From assembly GCA_050951605.1 (NCBI GenBank), contig JBMNJJ010000009.1, positions 62,001-126,000 of the forward strand: a stretch of DNA of 64,000 bases, given 5' to 3'. The DNA is from DUTS01 sp050951605 (lineage in GTDB: Bacteria > Bacillota > Peptococcia > DRI-13 > DTU073). Position numbers and translations under genes: made by a program. Below the pieces are notes generated by a model, which was not told where the DNA came from, made no database searches, and was given only the letters and a program-made list of their open reading frames with translations. Below are positions 1-8,450 of the stretch, piece after piece (position 1 is the first letter of the stretch; the number at the start of each line of letters is the position of its first letter).

Positions 1-862
1 TTGTGCTTTGTGGTTTTTATTAGCCTATTTCTTGTTTAATTCACCTCGACAAAAGGGAAGTACCGGCTAAACTAAGGCTGAAACGGTTTTTTTATGAAAC
101 AATGCAAGTGGAAAAATTTCAAAATGAAGCTAAGGCGATTGGTTGGAAAATAACGAAGAGTGAATTTGTACTAATTGTTATCTTAAATGTTTTTCTGACT
201 TTAGCTGTGGCAGTGGTAACACATAATCTCTTTATTTTAATTACCGGTTTTGTGGTCGGAGTTTATTTACCTAGTTTTTTGATTGAAAAAAAGCGACAAA
301 GTTTACGTTTTAATTTGATTAGTAAACTTGTTGACCCTTTAAGATTATTGCTTTCCAGACTTCCTGAACAGCAGAATATTACGCGGGCCGTAGAAATGAC
401 TCGTGATGAAATTGTGGATAAGGAGATTAAGGAAATATTCAATAGTTTTTTGCGTGATGTAGCTATTGGGGGAAGTGTAAGGGATGCTTTGTTTAATCTG
501 AAAAAAAGAGTAAGTTTTCGTAAGTTTGACCTTTATGTAGAGCATCTTTTATATGCTCATTATGAGGGATTTACTGTGGAAGCGATTAGTGCCTTAGATA
601 AGGCGGTACAAGCCATTGAATTTGATTTACGGGCTATACAAAAAGTTAAGGAACAGAGTCGCGAAAAAAGAAAAAGCTATATTTAGCCTTGGTCATAGCC
701 TGGCTTTTCCCTATCATTCTTTCTTTTGTTAGTACCGGGCATTCAAATATTTATTTACATACTTTTCCCGGTAAAATTGTAATTTTGGGTTATGTTTTAG
801 GGTCAATTTTTGTTTATATCAAAGGGGAAGAATATCTGAGTCTTAATCTTGATGAGCTTTAA
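1..862 (+). CDS. TadB-like pilus assembly membrane protein (5' partial, two frameshifts)
   Basis: Inner-membrane platform protein of a Tad/Flp-type pilus machine, of the type II secretion F (GspF) family. The longest open frame runs 102-686 with two hydrophobic segments and the amphipathic T2SSF region ending in KEQSREKRK. Bases 1-38 encode a hydrophobic segment in another frame that would join at about 36-38 if one T were missing. After the stop at 684-686 the next frame continues from 674 to the stop at 860-862 and encodes the expected C-terminal membrane segments. The A-rich run at 664-675 is the likely site of a lost base. The true start lies upstream of the window. The tadC-like gene follows after 12 bases. 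TadB is known to act with TadC and the TadA ATPase, which must lie outside the window for this locus. Confidence 0.7.
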
Positions 863-874
863 AGGAGAGGTTTT

Positions 875-1780
875 ATGTTAGTGCAAATTTGGGGTCTGGT
901 AATGCCCTTAATCATAGCTTCGCTGGTGGCCTTTTTATTAGCAAAGCAATTGTTTATTGATCGGGCTACGCGGCGGGCGATCTTACGAGCGGGCGAAGTA
1001 CTTTTGACGGAAAAAGAACTGGAAATGTTTCAGGAAGATAAGTTAACTCAATATGTGCTGGAAATAATTGAGAGAATTAAGGGAAAAGTTAATTTGGAAA
1101 ATTTAATCTTAGCGGAAATGCGTAATATGCTGACCTTAATGGGCCGAAAAAGGAGTGCCGAAAGGGAATTAGCCGGTTATATAGTGTGCGGTTTTTGCTT
1201 TGCTCTGCCCATGTTATTAGTACCACTAGTTACCGAGTTTATGGGCTATGTGGTAATTTATCCTATTTTTATCGGAGTAATTATTATCCAGCGTTATCGT
1301 GAATTAAAAAAAGATTATCGGAAATGGCAGACGGAATTAGTGCGGGACTTGCCTGATTTAATTGATAAATTGCGGATTAGTTTTGCTAGTGGGCGAGACT
1401 ATATTGCGGCCTTTATGCAAGTACGGGATAATTCGGGAATGAAGATGAGGGGCATGATTGATAAATTGATTAGTGACTTACAATGTATGAGGGCTACTCA
1501 AGCTCTGGACCTTTTTGCCGAAGCGTTTCAAATGCCGATTGTGAACAGATTTGTTTCGGCTGTCAAAATTGCTATTAAATATGGTTATGAAGCGGCGGAA
1601 AACTATTTTCAAACAATTGAAAGTGATATTACCGAAATTAGATGTGTAGTTATTGAAGAACTAACAAAATCTAAACCGGAAAAAATTTATCAATTATATT
1701 TGCTTATTTTTGCTTTATCGGTAAGTGCCTTATCTATTAAAGCTTGGGAGTTGTTTTCACAATTAAGTACAATTTTATAA
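875..1780 (+). CDS. TadC-like pilus assembly membrane protein
   Basis: Second T2SSF-type inner-membrane protein of the first Tad locus, 301 residues. There is an N-terminal membrane segment at about residues 5-25, a hydrophobic pair at about 105-138, a cytoplasmic helical T2SSF region at about 165-265 and a C-terminal membrane segment at about 272-292. This is the usual TadC plan and length. A good ribosome site (AAAGGAGAGG) precedes the ATG. It follows the TadB-like gene directly and precedes a pilin-like gene, so it is probably in one operon. Family assignment is by topology and gene order, because sequence conservation in this family is low. Confidence 0.72.
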   Translation: MLVQIWGLVMPLIIASLVAFLLAKQLFIDRATRRAILRAGEVLLTEKELEMFQEDKLTQYVLEIIERIKGKVNLENLILAEMRNMLTLMGRKRSAERELAGYIVCGFCFALPMLLVPLVTEFMGYVVIYPIFIGVIIIQRYRELKKDYRKWQTELVRDLPDLIDKLRISFASGRDYIAAFMQVRDNSGMKMRGMIDKLISDLQCMRATQALDLFAEAFQMPIVNRFVSAVKIAIKYGYEAAENYFQTIESDITEIRCVVIEELTKSKPEKIYQLYLLIFALSVSALSIKAWELFSQLSTIL

Positions 1781-1801
1781 TAATGAAGGAGGTAGAGAGA
1801 C

Positions 1802-2032
1802 ATGATTTTAAAAATGCAGGTAAGAATAATTCAGCAGGGGCAAAGGTTAAAAGAAAGTGTAAAAAAACATGTGGGTAATGAAAGAGGAGATATGGTGGCG
1901 ACAATCGGGTGGATGGCTTTGACAGCAGTGATTCTTGTTTTGATTTATGCCATCCTTAAAAATTGGCTCCCGGGTTTTATGGGTGGGATTACCGATAAAA
2001 TGGATTCCATTAGTGAACCGATTAGTAAATAG
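1802..2032 (+). CDS. Small pilin-like membrane protein
   Basis: A 76-residue protein with a charged N-terminal stretch of about 30 residues, the motif NERGDM and then one hydrophobic helix (about residues 35-55), followed by a short polar tail. Size, single helix and position between tadC and TadE-like genes fit an Flp/type IVb pilin or pseudopilin, although the classic pilin cleavage motif is not clear. The ribosome site GAAGGAGG is strong, as expected for a highly made subunit. It is not clearly homologous to the Flp-type pilin of the second locus at 53.4 kb. Confidence 0.5.
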   Translation: MILKMQVRIIQQGQRLKESVKKHVGNERGDMVATIGWMALTAVILVLIYAILKNWLPGFMGGITDKMDSISEPISK

Positions 2033-2048
2033 CAAGGGATTGGTTTAA

Positions 2049-2474
2049 TTGCCAAAGGAACGGAATTTAAATTTATTAACCTCGGAAAGAGGAGCAAGTT
2101 GGCTTAGTGGTCTTTTTACTATGCTTGTCTTGACGATAGTAATGTTTATAGGGATTGAAGTAGCCTGTTACTTATCAACTTATTGGAAATTAAGAGTTGC
2201 GTGTAGTGAAACCTTAGCTTTAATGAAGCTGGAAAATGGGTTTGATGTCCAGACAAAGCAGTATTTTGATAGTTTTTTAAGGGTACAAGGCATTGACCCT
2301 CATCAGGATCAGGTTAAAGTAGAAGGCACGGAGAAAACTGTGCAAAGAGGCGAAATAGTGACGATCAGGACGGAGATGCCCTATACTTTTAGGGCTTTAA
2401 AGCCTTTAGGGAAAGAGTTTCATTTAACGATGAGGGTAGCGATGTCGGGGCTTGCTCAGGAGTTTATAAAGTAA
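2049..2474 (+). CDS. TadE-like pseudopilin, TTG start
   Basis: A 141-residue protein with one membrane helix (about residues 20-42) after a short charged N-terminus containing SERGAS, then a soluble domain of about 95 residues. This is the TadE/minor pseudopilin plan. The start is TTG at 2049, about 16 bases after the previous stop, and AAGGGA upstream serves as a modest ribosome site. Known TadE-type proteins help pilus biogenesis at the membrane. The sequence is too diverged to name further. Confidence 0.5.
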   Translation: MPKERNLNLLTSERGASWLSGLFTMLVLTIVMFIGIEVACYLSTYWKLRVACSETLALMKLENGFDVQTKQYFDSFLRVQGIDPHQDQVKVEGTEKTVQRGEIVTIRTEMPYTFRALKPLGKEFHLTMRVAMSGLAQEFIK

Positions 2475-2503
2475 AAAAGTTTAAAAGAAGGATAAGTATA
2501 AAG

Positions 2504-2944
2504 ATGAAAGTACCGGTATGGATGTTGTTTGGTTTGATTTTAGCTATATTATTAATGGACCTGATTACTCTTTTGGTGGTGAGAGCAGACCTAATAGAAG
2601 CAATAAATATAGCTTTAGATGCTGCTTTTGTAGAGGGAATAAGTGAAGAAGATTTGTTCAAAGGTGAAAGCTTTATTGAAGAAAGTAAGGCTCGAGAGGC
2701 AGCCCTCACTTATTTTAAAAAGAATTTGAACTTGAACCATAACTTAGAGAATAGATTTCTGCAAAAGACTAAATTTGAACTTACTTTTAAACAGGAGCAA
2801 ACCCAACCAATGATTTCAGCGATAGTAAGCACTACTGTTACGACAATGGTGCCAAAGTTAGTGGGGCACGAGGGGATTAATATTACTGTTCGGAAAAAGC
2901 AATATTTTTTGCACAGTTATAAAAACATGGCCCCGGTGTTGTGA
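2504..2944 (+). CDS. TadE/TadG-like membrane-anchored protein
   Basis: A 146-residue protein with an N-terminal membrane helix (about residues 4-26) and a soluble rest rich in charged residues. Position in the Tad operon, between a TadE-like gene and cpaB, suggests a pseudopilin-like or Tad-associated role. No catalytic motif is visible. AGAAGGATAAGTATAAAG precedes the ATG. The function is inferred from context only. Confidence 0.45.
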   Translation: MKVPVWMLFGLILAILLMDLITLLVVRADLIEAINIALDAAFVEGISEEDLFKGESFIEESKAREAALTYFKKNLNLNHNLENRFLQKTKFELTFKQEQTQPMISAIVSTTVTTMVPKLVGHEGINITVRKKQYFLHSYKNMAPVL

Positions 2945-3017
2945 ATTAACAAGTTATTAGGAGAGATGCTAAGTCCTATATAGAAAGAGCTACTTTGGAG
3001 AGAAAGGAGTGGAAAAA

Positions 3018-3755
3018 TTGAGCAAAATTTTTCGCAAAAAATGGTTGAGAGCATTTTTTGTTTTACTCACGTTTTGTGTTGTTTTTTTTATAACATATAC
3101 ATTAAATGATTTCTATATCAAGAAGAATGTACAAACAGTTCGTGTCGCTACAGTGACTAAAAAAATACCACCTTATACCTTAGTAACAAAAGAACAGATT
3201 GTGATGGCACCTATACCGGTATCAGTAGTGCCCGAAGATGCTGTTCTTAATGTGGAACAGTTTTTTCAGGGGAAGGAATATTATACTAATGAATTAGGTT
3301 TAGGGGCAGGAGATTTATTGAGAACAGAGAAGTTATCAGCAGATAATACTTCTCCGCTTGGGAAGTTGACCAGGCTTTCTGATGAACAGACGATGCTTGT
3401 AGCGATCAATACTAATCTTGTCCAAAGTTGTGCTAATCTTGTTGTGCCGGGGACTTTAGTTAATGCTATCGTCTATATCAAAGCAAAAGGGATGGGAGAA
3501 GAAGATGTGGTGATTAGTTTTGAGGAAGACCCTGGTTTAGCTAATCTTCTTGTGGTTGATAAAAAGAATGCGAATTCTGCTGTAGTTGAAGAAGAGGGGC
3601 GTGAGGCTATACCGGCAGTCGTTGTTTTTAAGTTACATAAAAATCAGCAAAATGTAGCTAAAGCTTTAGTAAAATATAATGAAACGGGGATTGTTTATTT
3701 ACTGCCAGTAGGTTTTCAGGGTGATATTTTTTTAGGTCTTGAAGCCCAAAAATAA
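3018..3755 (+). CDS. CpaB-like SAF-domain pilus assembly protein
   Basis: About 245 residues with an N-terminal membrane anchor (about residues 12-32) and then a SAF domain (about 45-115) with the signature VRVATVTKKIPPYTLVTKEQ. Known CpaB/RcpC proteins sit outside the membrane in Tad systems and carry this domain. The start is chosen as TTG at 3018, because GTG at 3009 lies inside the AAAGGAG ribosome site. It belongs to the operon of the preceding tad genes. No secretin gene is present, as expected for an organism without an outer secretin. Confidence 0.65.
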   Translation: MSKIFRKKWLRAFFVLLTFCVVFFITYTLNDFYIKKNVQTVRVATVTKKIPPYTLVTKEQIVMAPIPVSVVPEDAVLNVEQFFQGKEYYTNELGLGAGDLLRTEKLSADNTSPLGKLTRLSDEQTMLVAINTNLVQSCANLVVPGTLVNAIVYIKAKGMGEEDVVISFEEDPGLANLLVVDKKNANSAVVEEEGREAIPAVVVFKLHKNQQNVAKALVKYNETGIVYLLPVGFQGDIFLGLEAQK

Positions 3756-3769
3756 AGGAGAGAAAGAAG

Positions 3770-4279
3770 TTGAAGAAAAAAGCACTTAATTTAATCGTGG
3801 TTTTAGCGTTATGCTTCTTTTCAAATAGTCTCCTAGCTACAGAAGGGCATTGGGCAGCAGGAGATTTGTATAATTTAAAAGATAAACATAAGCTTGAGGT
3901 TGAGGGGAATTTAGATCAACCTGCTGATCAAGCTGTGCAGGAGGAAGTTTTTAAATTAATAGGTATAAAAAAAAGACCGCGGAATGAATTGTTGAGGTTC
4001 AGAATATTTTATTATATGGTGGAGTCATTACCAATAGAATCACCGGGAGATGAGGAATGTAACGAAATACTACGGGACTTCGCAGATGTCTGTAATTATT
4101 GCCAAAAAAACAATAGAACTTTAGGAACGGCAAAAAAAATTGGGCTTTTACGAGGACGTAAGACAGAAGAAGGACTAGTTATGGCTATTGACCAGCCCGT
4201 AACTAGAGCTGAGTTGGGAGTATTGGCTATGCGTTATTTAAAGATAAAAGATACATTAAAAGAAATACAGGATCAGTAG
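3770..4279 (+). CDS. Secreted SLH-motif protein
   Basis: A 169-residue secreted protein. Residues 1-24 form a signal peptide (MKKKALNLIVV...LLA). The mature protein starts near the motif GHWAAGDLYNLKDKHKLEVEG, which resembles one S-layer homology repeat, and ends with QPVTRAELGVLAMRYLK, typical of another. Two cysteines lie in the middle (DVCNYCQKN). SLH repeats anchor proteins to cell-wall polymers. Here the protein may fix or guide the pilus at the surface. It is the last gene of the first Tad locus. TTG start with GGAGAGAAAG upstream. Confidence 0.6.
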   Translation: MKKKALNLIVVLALCFFSNSLLATEGHWAAGDLYNLKDKHKLEVEGNLDQPADQAVQEEVFKLIGIKKRPRNELLRFRIFYYMVESLPIESPGDEECNEILRDFADVCNYCQKNNRTLGTAKKIGLLRGRKTEEGLVMAIDQPVTRAELGVLAMRYLKIKDTLKEIQDQ

Positions 4280-4292
4280 GGGAGTAGGAAGT

Positions 4293-4358
4293 GAAAAAAC
4301 TGTATTAATAACAGGTTCTTCTAGAGGAATTAGGCAGGCGATGGCCAAAGTTTTTTAA
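4293..4358 (+). pseudogene. Remnant of a short-chain dehydrogenase N-terminus
   Basis: The 66 bases read KTVLITGSSRGIRQAMAKVF and then stop. This is the nucleotide-binding beta-alpha unit (TGxxxGI) of the SDR/FabG family, with GIG changed to GIR. A GTG at 4291 with GGAGTAGGAAG upstream would be a start, but it is out of frame by one A. Nothing of the remaining ~230 residues is present downstream. It is a gene stub next to the Tad locus end, a likely old deletion point. Confidence 0.6.
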
Positions 4359-4430
4359 TTTAAAATATACGAATACTGACAAATAAGTTGGAGTTTGATA
4401 AAATATAATATAATTGGTGGGGGTGATTTA

Positions 4431-5102
4431 TTGAAAAGTTGTTTTGTTCCTGAAATTCATGGAAGATTGCGTAAACATATGGTTAGAGTGCCGGAGATTA
4501 TTAATTCTGTTGGTGGAATTAGAATATTTGGCAAATTGATTAAATCTTTATTATTTAGTACTGATGTAGCCATTATTAAGAATTGTAATGCTGATGCAGT
4601 TATTGCTGTTTACCCTTTCACTCCTCAGCCGATCATTACGCAATCAATCATTAATGCTTCAGGTGTTCCGGTTTTTTGCGGGGTGGGTGGAGGTACTACT
4701 ACCGGGAATCGTGTAGTAAATTTAGCTGTACATGCTGAACATCAAGGAGCGATGGGTGTGGTGGTAAATGCTCCTACTAAGAATGATATAATTAAAGAAT
4801 TGTACGAAAAAATTGATATACCGATAATTGTTACTGTTGTTTCTGAAAATGAAGATTTTGAAGAGCGTTTAAACTCCGGAGCTACTATTTTAAATGTATC
4901 AGCAGCGGCGAAAACACCTTTAATAGTTAAGCAAATACGTAAAAATCATCCGCAAATACCGATTATTGCAACAGGCGGACCTAATGAAGAGACGATTAAG
5001 ACAACCATTGAGGCGGGTGCAAATGCGATAACTTATACACCACCTACTTCAGCACAAATATTTAAAGAAATGATGCAAAATTATCGCCAGCAATTACAAT
5101 AA
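4431..5102 (+). CDS. TIM-barrel-like protein of unknown substrate
   Basis: About 224 residues. Regular beta/alpha repeats with a glycine-rich early loop (VGGGTTTGN) and a C-terminal phosphate-type loop (IATGGPNEETIKTTIEAGAN) suggest a TIM barrel of the kind found in phosphate-binding enzymes. Some relatives are simply annotated as hydrolases. TTG at 4431 is preferred over the upstream TTG at 4395 because GGTGGGGGTGA stands just before it. It is a stand-alone gene. The function is unknown and I name no reaction. Confidence 0.5.
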   Translation: MKSCFVPEIHGRLRKHMVRVPEIINSVGGIRIFGKLIKSLLFSTDVAIIKNCNADAVIAVYPFTPQPIITQSIINASGVPVFCGVGGGTTTGNRVVNLAVHAEHQGAMGVVVNAPTKNDIIKELYEKIDIPIIVTVVSENEDFEERLNSGATILNVSAAAKTPLIVKQIRKNHPQIPIIATGGPNEETIKTTIEAGANAITYTPPTSAQIFKEMMQNYRQQLQ

Positions 5103-5259
5103 AAAATATTTTTGTTAATTTTAATAAAGAAAAGAATGAGTTGGTTTTGCTTTTTTTCTTAAAATTATGATATAATAGAATTATTAGAGATTAGAAACAA
5201 GGTGGGAAATATTTATATGTTTTTTTATATAAATTTATATGGAAGGTGAGGTGGTTAAT

Positions 5260-6321
5260 TTGGGAACGGCTCAGGGAAAACAGAATAAAGAGCATTTCAA
5301 AGGCTGTTTACTAGGTGGGGCTATTGGTGATGCCTTTGGAAGTCCTGTAGATTTATTGAATTATAATGAGATAAAGGAAAAATACGGGAAAAAGGGCATT
5401 GTTGATTTAGTTTGTGAGGAAAATGGGAAGGCAAGAATAACTGATGATACTCAACTAACTTTATTTACAGCTGAAGGATTGTTACGTGCAGAAACAAGAA
5501 AAAGAGCGAGAGGAGCTTGTTATCCTCCTTCGATTGTCTATTATGCATATTTACGATGGTTACATACACAGGGATATCCCCAAAATAAAAATATAGAAAA
5601 AATTTATGATGGCTATTTAATTAAAATAAAAGAATTATATGTAAACCGTTCGCCGGGCAAAACTTGCTTATCAGCTTTAGCCAGTGGAAAACATGGGACT
5701 ATAGAAGAACATATTAATGATAGTAAAGGTTGTGGAGCTGTGAAGCGCATTGCACCTGTAGGTCTTTATGTTTCGAGAAAAACTGCGTTCGAATTGGGTA
5801 GTGAATGTGCTGCTTTAACTCATGGGCATCCTAGTGGATATTTAGCGGCAGGTGTTCTTGCTCATATTATAGCGGGGATTATTGAAGGAATGGAAATTGA
5901 GGAAACTATTCTTGAAGCAATGGATAAGCTTGTATATTATGACGGGTATGAAGAATGTAATAGCAGTATTCATAAAGCAATGAAGTTGGCGAAAAGTGAT
6001 AAAGAACCCAGAGAAGCGATAGGTCTTATTGGAGAAGGTCGAGTGGCTGAAGAAGCGTTAGCTGTTGCTATATATTCTGTTTTAAAGTATCCGCATGACT
6101 TTAAAAAAGCACTTTATGTAGCGGTTAATCATGATGGAGGTAGTAATAGTATCGGAGCGATTACCGGCAATATTCTTGGTGCATATTTAGGCATAAAAGG
6201 GATACCTACTGAGTGGGCTAAAAAAGTTGAATTAACTGATGTTATTTTACAGGTAGCAGATGACCTTTTTACAGGGTATAAAGGTACACTTGATTGGTGG
6301 CGGCGGTATCCCGGATATTAA
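5260..6321 (+). CDS. ADP-ribosylglycohydrolase family protein with altered metal site
   Basis: Member of the DraG/ARH family, which removes ADP-ribose from proteins or small molecules using two metal ions. The N-terminal GCLLGGAIGDAFGSP and the ITDDTQLTLFTAEGL motif hold the first metal ligands. The C-terminal signature, usually GDSDS or GDTDT in NHDGxSxS, reads GGSNS (Gly294, Asn296), so two expected aspartates are missing. TTG at 5260 is chosen for its GGAAGGTGAGGTGG ribosome site; ATG at 5239 lacks one. A candidate -10 TATAAT lies at 5171-5176. Fold assignment is firm, activity doubtful. Confidence 0.8.
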   Translation: MGTAQGKQNKEHFKGCLLGGAIGDAFGSPVDLLNYNEIKEKYGKKGIVDLVCEENGKARITDDTQLTLFTAEGLLRAETRKRARGACYPPSIVYYAYLRWLHTQGYPQNKNIEKIYDGYLIKIKELYVNRSPGKTCLSALASGKHGTIEEHINDSKGCGAVKRIAPVGLYVSRKTAFELGSECAALTHGHPSGYLAAGVLAHIIAGIIEGMEIEETILEAMDKLVYYDGYEECNSSIHKAMKLAKSDKEPREAIGLIGEGRVAEEALAVAIYSVLKYPHDFKKALYVAVNHDGGSNSIGAITGNILGAYLGIKGIPTEWAKKVELTDVILQVADDLFTGYKGTLDWWRRYPGY

Positions 6322-6342
6322 GTGTGTGCAGCGGTAAGGTCT

Positions 6343-6386
6343 AAAAGTCGTCTTCTTATTTTGAGGAAGCGGCTTTTGTTTTTTTA
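6343..6386 (+). terminator. Rho-independent terminator after the ADP-ribosylglycohydrolase gene
   Basis: Stem AAAAGTCG (6343-6350) with CGGCTTTT (6370-6377), inner CTTC/GAAG pairing, followed by a T run at 6379-6386. Confidence 0.7.
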
Positions 6387-6578
6387 AGAGAGAAATAATT
6401 TGGTGAAAAGCCTCTGTATTGAGTGGCTATTTTAAAAATATATTGTATACTTTTATAGAAAATCTGGTGCTTTCATAAATTTTGTTGTATATTATAACAA
6501 AGTTATTTTCTCACGAAAGTATAAGATAGACCCTAGTTATAGATGTGTAGTGGGAATGAAGATGGGGAGGTAATTGTT

Positions 6579-7817
6579 TTGAGTTTTAATGGAACTGCAG
6601 CCTATCAATTAAAGAGAGCTATTGAGTTATTAAAATTAAATGATGAAACAGCGAAAGCCCTTTTAGAGCCGAGAAGGTCTTTAGAGGTGACTTTTTCTGT
6701 GAGAATGGATGATGGAAGCGTTAGAGTATTTAAAGGTTATCGAGTACAGCATACTGATGTCATGGGACCCGCTAAAGGTGGTATACGTTTTCATCCTAAT
6801 GTAGATTTAGACGAAGTTAAGGCATTGGCAACTTTAATGAGTATTAAATGTTCAGTAATCGGCTTGCCTTATGGTGGAGGCAAAGGTGGCGTTACAGTTA
6901 ATACGAAAGAGTTATCAGAAGGCGAATTAGAGAGAGTAAGTAGGGGCTATGTACGCGCTATTGCTCAATTTGTTTCTTCGGATAAAGATGTTCCGGCACC
7001 GGATATGTATACGAATGCTAAAATTATGGCGTGGATGGTAGATGAGTTTTCTACGATTAAACAATGTAATGATTTCGGTTTTATCACTGGGAAACCATTA
7101 AGCATAGGTGGTTCTGTGGGAAGAAATGCGGCTACGGCCCGCGGAGGTTTTTTTGTAACTAAAGCAGCTTGTGAAAAAGAAGGTTTTTCTTTAAAAAAAG
7201 CGAGAATAGCTATTCACGGCTTTGGTAATGTGGGTGGTAATGCGGCGAGAATTTTTGCAGCAGAAGGTAGTAAAGTTGTGGCGATTGCTGATTCGAAAAC
7301 GGCTATTTATGATGCGCAAGGAATTGATGTGGAATTAGCGCATAAAATTAAAGCGGAAACGGGTACTTTAGAAGATTATCTCAAGGGACAAAAGATAGCT
7401 CCCGATGAATTGTTTAAGTGTGAATGTGATATTTTAGTTCCGGCTTCGATGGAAGAAGTACTGACCAAGGATAATGCTCATTTAGTTAAGGCGAAGTTAA
7501 TTGCCGAGTTAGCTAATGGTCCAACGACACCAGAAGCAGATGAAATATTAGCTGAAAAGGGAGTAACAATCTTACCTGATATTTTGACTAATGCTGGCGG
7601 GGTTACGGTAAGTTATTTTGAATGGATTCAAAATAGGATGGGCTATTACTGGACTGCGGAAGAAGTTGAAGAAAAGTTGGAAAAGTTAATGTATAAAGCA
7701 TATGAAGATATTTATAAATTCAAACGGGAAAATAATTGTCAGGATTATCGTTTAGCTGCTTTTGCTATTGCTACAAAGAGAATTGTTCAGGCCATGAGAG
7801 ACCGGGGCTGGATTTAA
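6579..7817 (+). CDS. gdhA: Glutamate dehydrogenase (Glu/Leu/Phe/Val family)
   Basis: Oxidative deamination of glutamate to 2-oxoglutarate and ammonia, cytosolic, about 412 residues, the normal family length. The N-terminal domain has GLPYGGGKGGV with the catalytic lysine region and PAPDMYTN. The C-terminal Rossmann domain has HGFGNVG. The start is TTG at 6579 with GGGGAGG seven bases upstream; the in-frame ATG at 6543 has no ribosome site. It is monocistronic, with terminators on both sides. In amino-acid-fermenting clostridia this enzyme links amino-acid use to NAD(P)H. The cofactor cannot be told from the sequence here. Confidence 0.92.
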   Translation: MSFNGTAAYQLKRAIELLKLNDETAKALLEPRRSLEVTFSVRMDDGSVRVFKGYRVQHTDVMGPAKGGIRFHPNVDLDEVKALATLMSIKCSVIGLPYGGGKGGVTVNTKELSEGELERVSRGYVRAIAQFVSSDKDVPAPDMYTNAKIMAWMVDEFSTIKQCNDFGFITGKPLSIGGSVGRNAATARGGFFVTKAACEKEGFSLKKARIAIHGFGNVGGNAARIFAAEGSKVVAIADSKTAIYDAQGIDVELAHKIKAETGTLEDYLKGQKIAPDELFKCECDILVPASMEEVLTKDNAHLVKAKLIAELANGPTTPEADEILAEKGVTILPDILTNAGGVTVSYFEWIQNRMGYYWTAEEVEEKLEKLMYKAYEDIYKFKRENNCQDYRLAAFAIATKRIVQAMRDRGWI

Positions 7818-7840
7818 GCAAAAATTTTGAGGCAAATGAA

Positions 7841-7890
7841 AAACCTTTATGTAGACACATTCTTTAAAAGTGTTGCATAAAGGTTTTTTT
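7841..7890 (+). terminator. Terminator after gdhA
   Basis: AAACCTTTATG (7841-7851) pairs with CATAAAGGTTT (7876-7886), with inner ACAC/GTGT pairing, and runs into seven T residues. Confidence 0.8.
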
Positions 7891-7979
7891 GTTTACGTTT
7901 TTTAAGTGAAATTAGCATAAATTAAAGAGAAGGAGGGTAACCTAATTTTTGAAAAATTTATCTAGGAGGCATGATCTTT

Positions 7980-8335
7980 GTGAGTCTTATACCTTGGAAT
8001 CCTTTTAAAGATATGGATAACATTGGCAGGGAAATGAGCAGTTTTTTTGAGAATTCCCCCTTTGCTTTTTTGGGGCGGGCTACTTCACCGCGTGTTGATG
8101 TTTATCAGACAGAGACAGATGTAATTGTCAAAGTAGAAATACCCGGCGTCTCGAAAGAAGACTTAAATGTCTATATTGATGAAAATTCAATCAGACTTTC
8201 CGGGCAAACCATATCGTTAATCTTTATAAAGGCACGATTGAAGTTAACAGTGAACCCGGTCAGGGAACGGAATTTATCATCAGTTGGCCTGTTGCAGAGC
8301 GATTACCATCTTGTGAAGAATTTAATAATGTATAA
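7980..8335 (+). pseudogene. Hsp20 N-terminal fragment joined to a histidine-kinase C-terminal tail
   Basis: From GTG 7980 (AGGAGG ten bases upstream) the frame encodes a small heat-shock protein start: MSLIPWNPFKDMDNIGREM and the alpha-crystallin part PRVDVYQTETDVIVKVEIPG up to IRLSGQT near 8210. The rest of the alpha-crystallin domain is absent. From 8213 another frame reads IVNLYKGTIEVNSEPGQGTEF then WPVAE and stops at 8333-8335, which is the G2-box end of a histidine-kinase ATPase domain. So two unrelated genes meet at about 8210. The Hsp20 frame itself would run on to 8357 as a nonsense tail. This is either a deletion scar or a misassembly. Confidence 0.7.
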
Positions 8336-8450
8336 AATAAAGGGAAGTCCCGAATAATACTCGGAGCTTCCCTTTGCTGACCGGAGATATTGTGTTTGAA
8401 GTAAAGATTGTTCAATTATTTAAGAACTGGGGGGAAATAAAAGGGTCATT

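Noticed and set aside
7941..8000. Possible tiny upstream peptide before the Hsp20 start
   Set aside because: Only 19 codons and ends inside the Hsp20 frame; the RBS is better used by GTG 7980.
8338..8382. AAAGGGAAG...CTTCCCTTT as terminator after the Hsp20/kinase junction
   Set aside because: Stem pairs but the T run is missing, and it lies in or next to the broken gene, so I do not call it.
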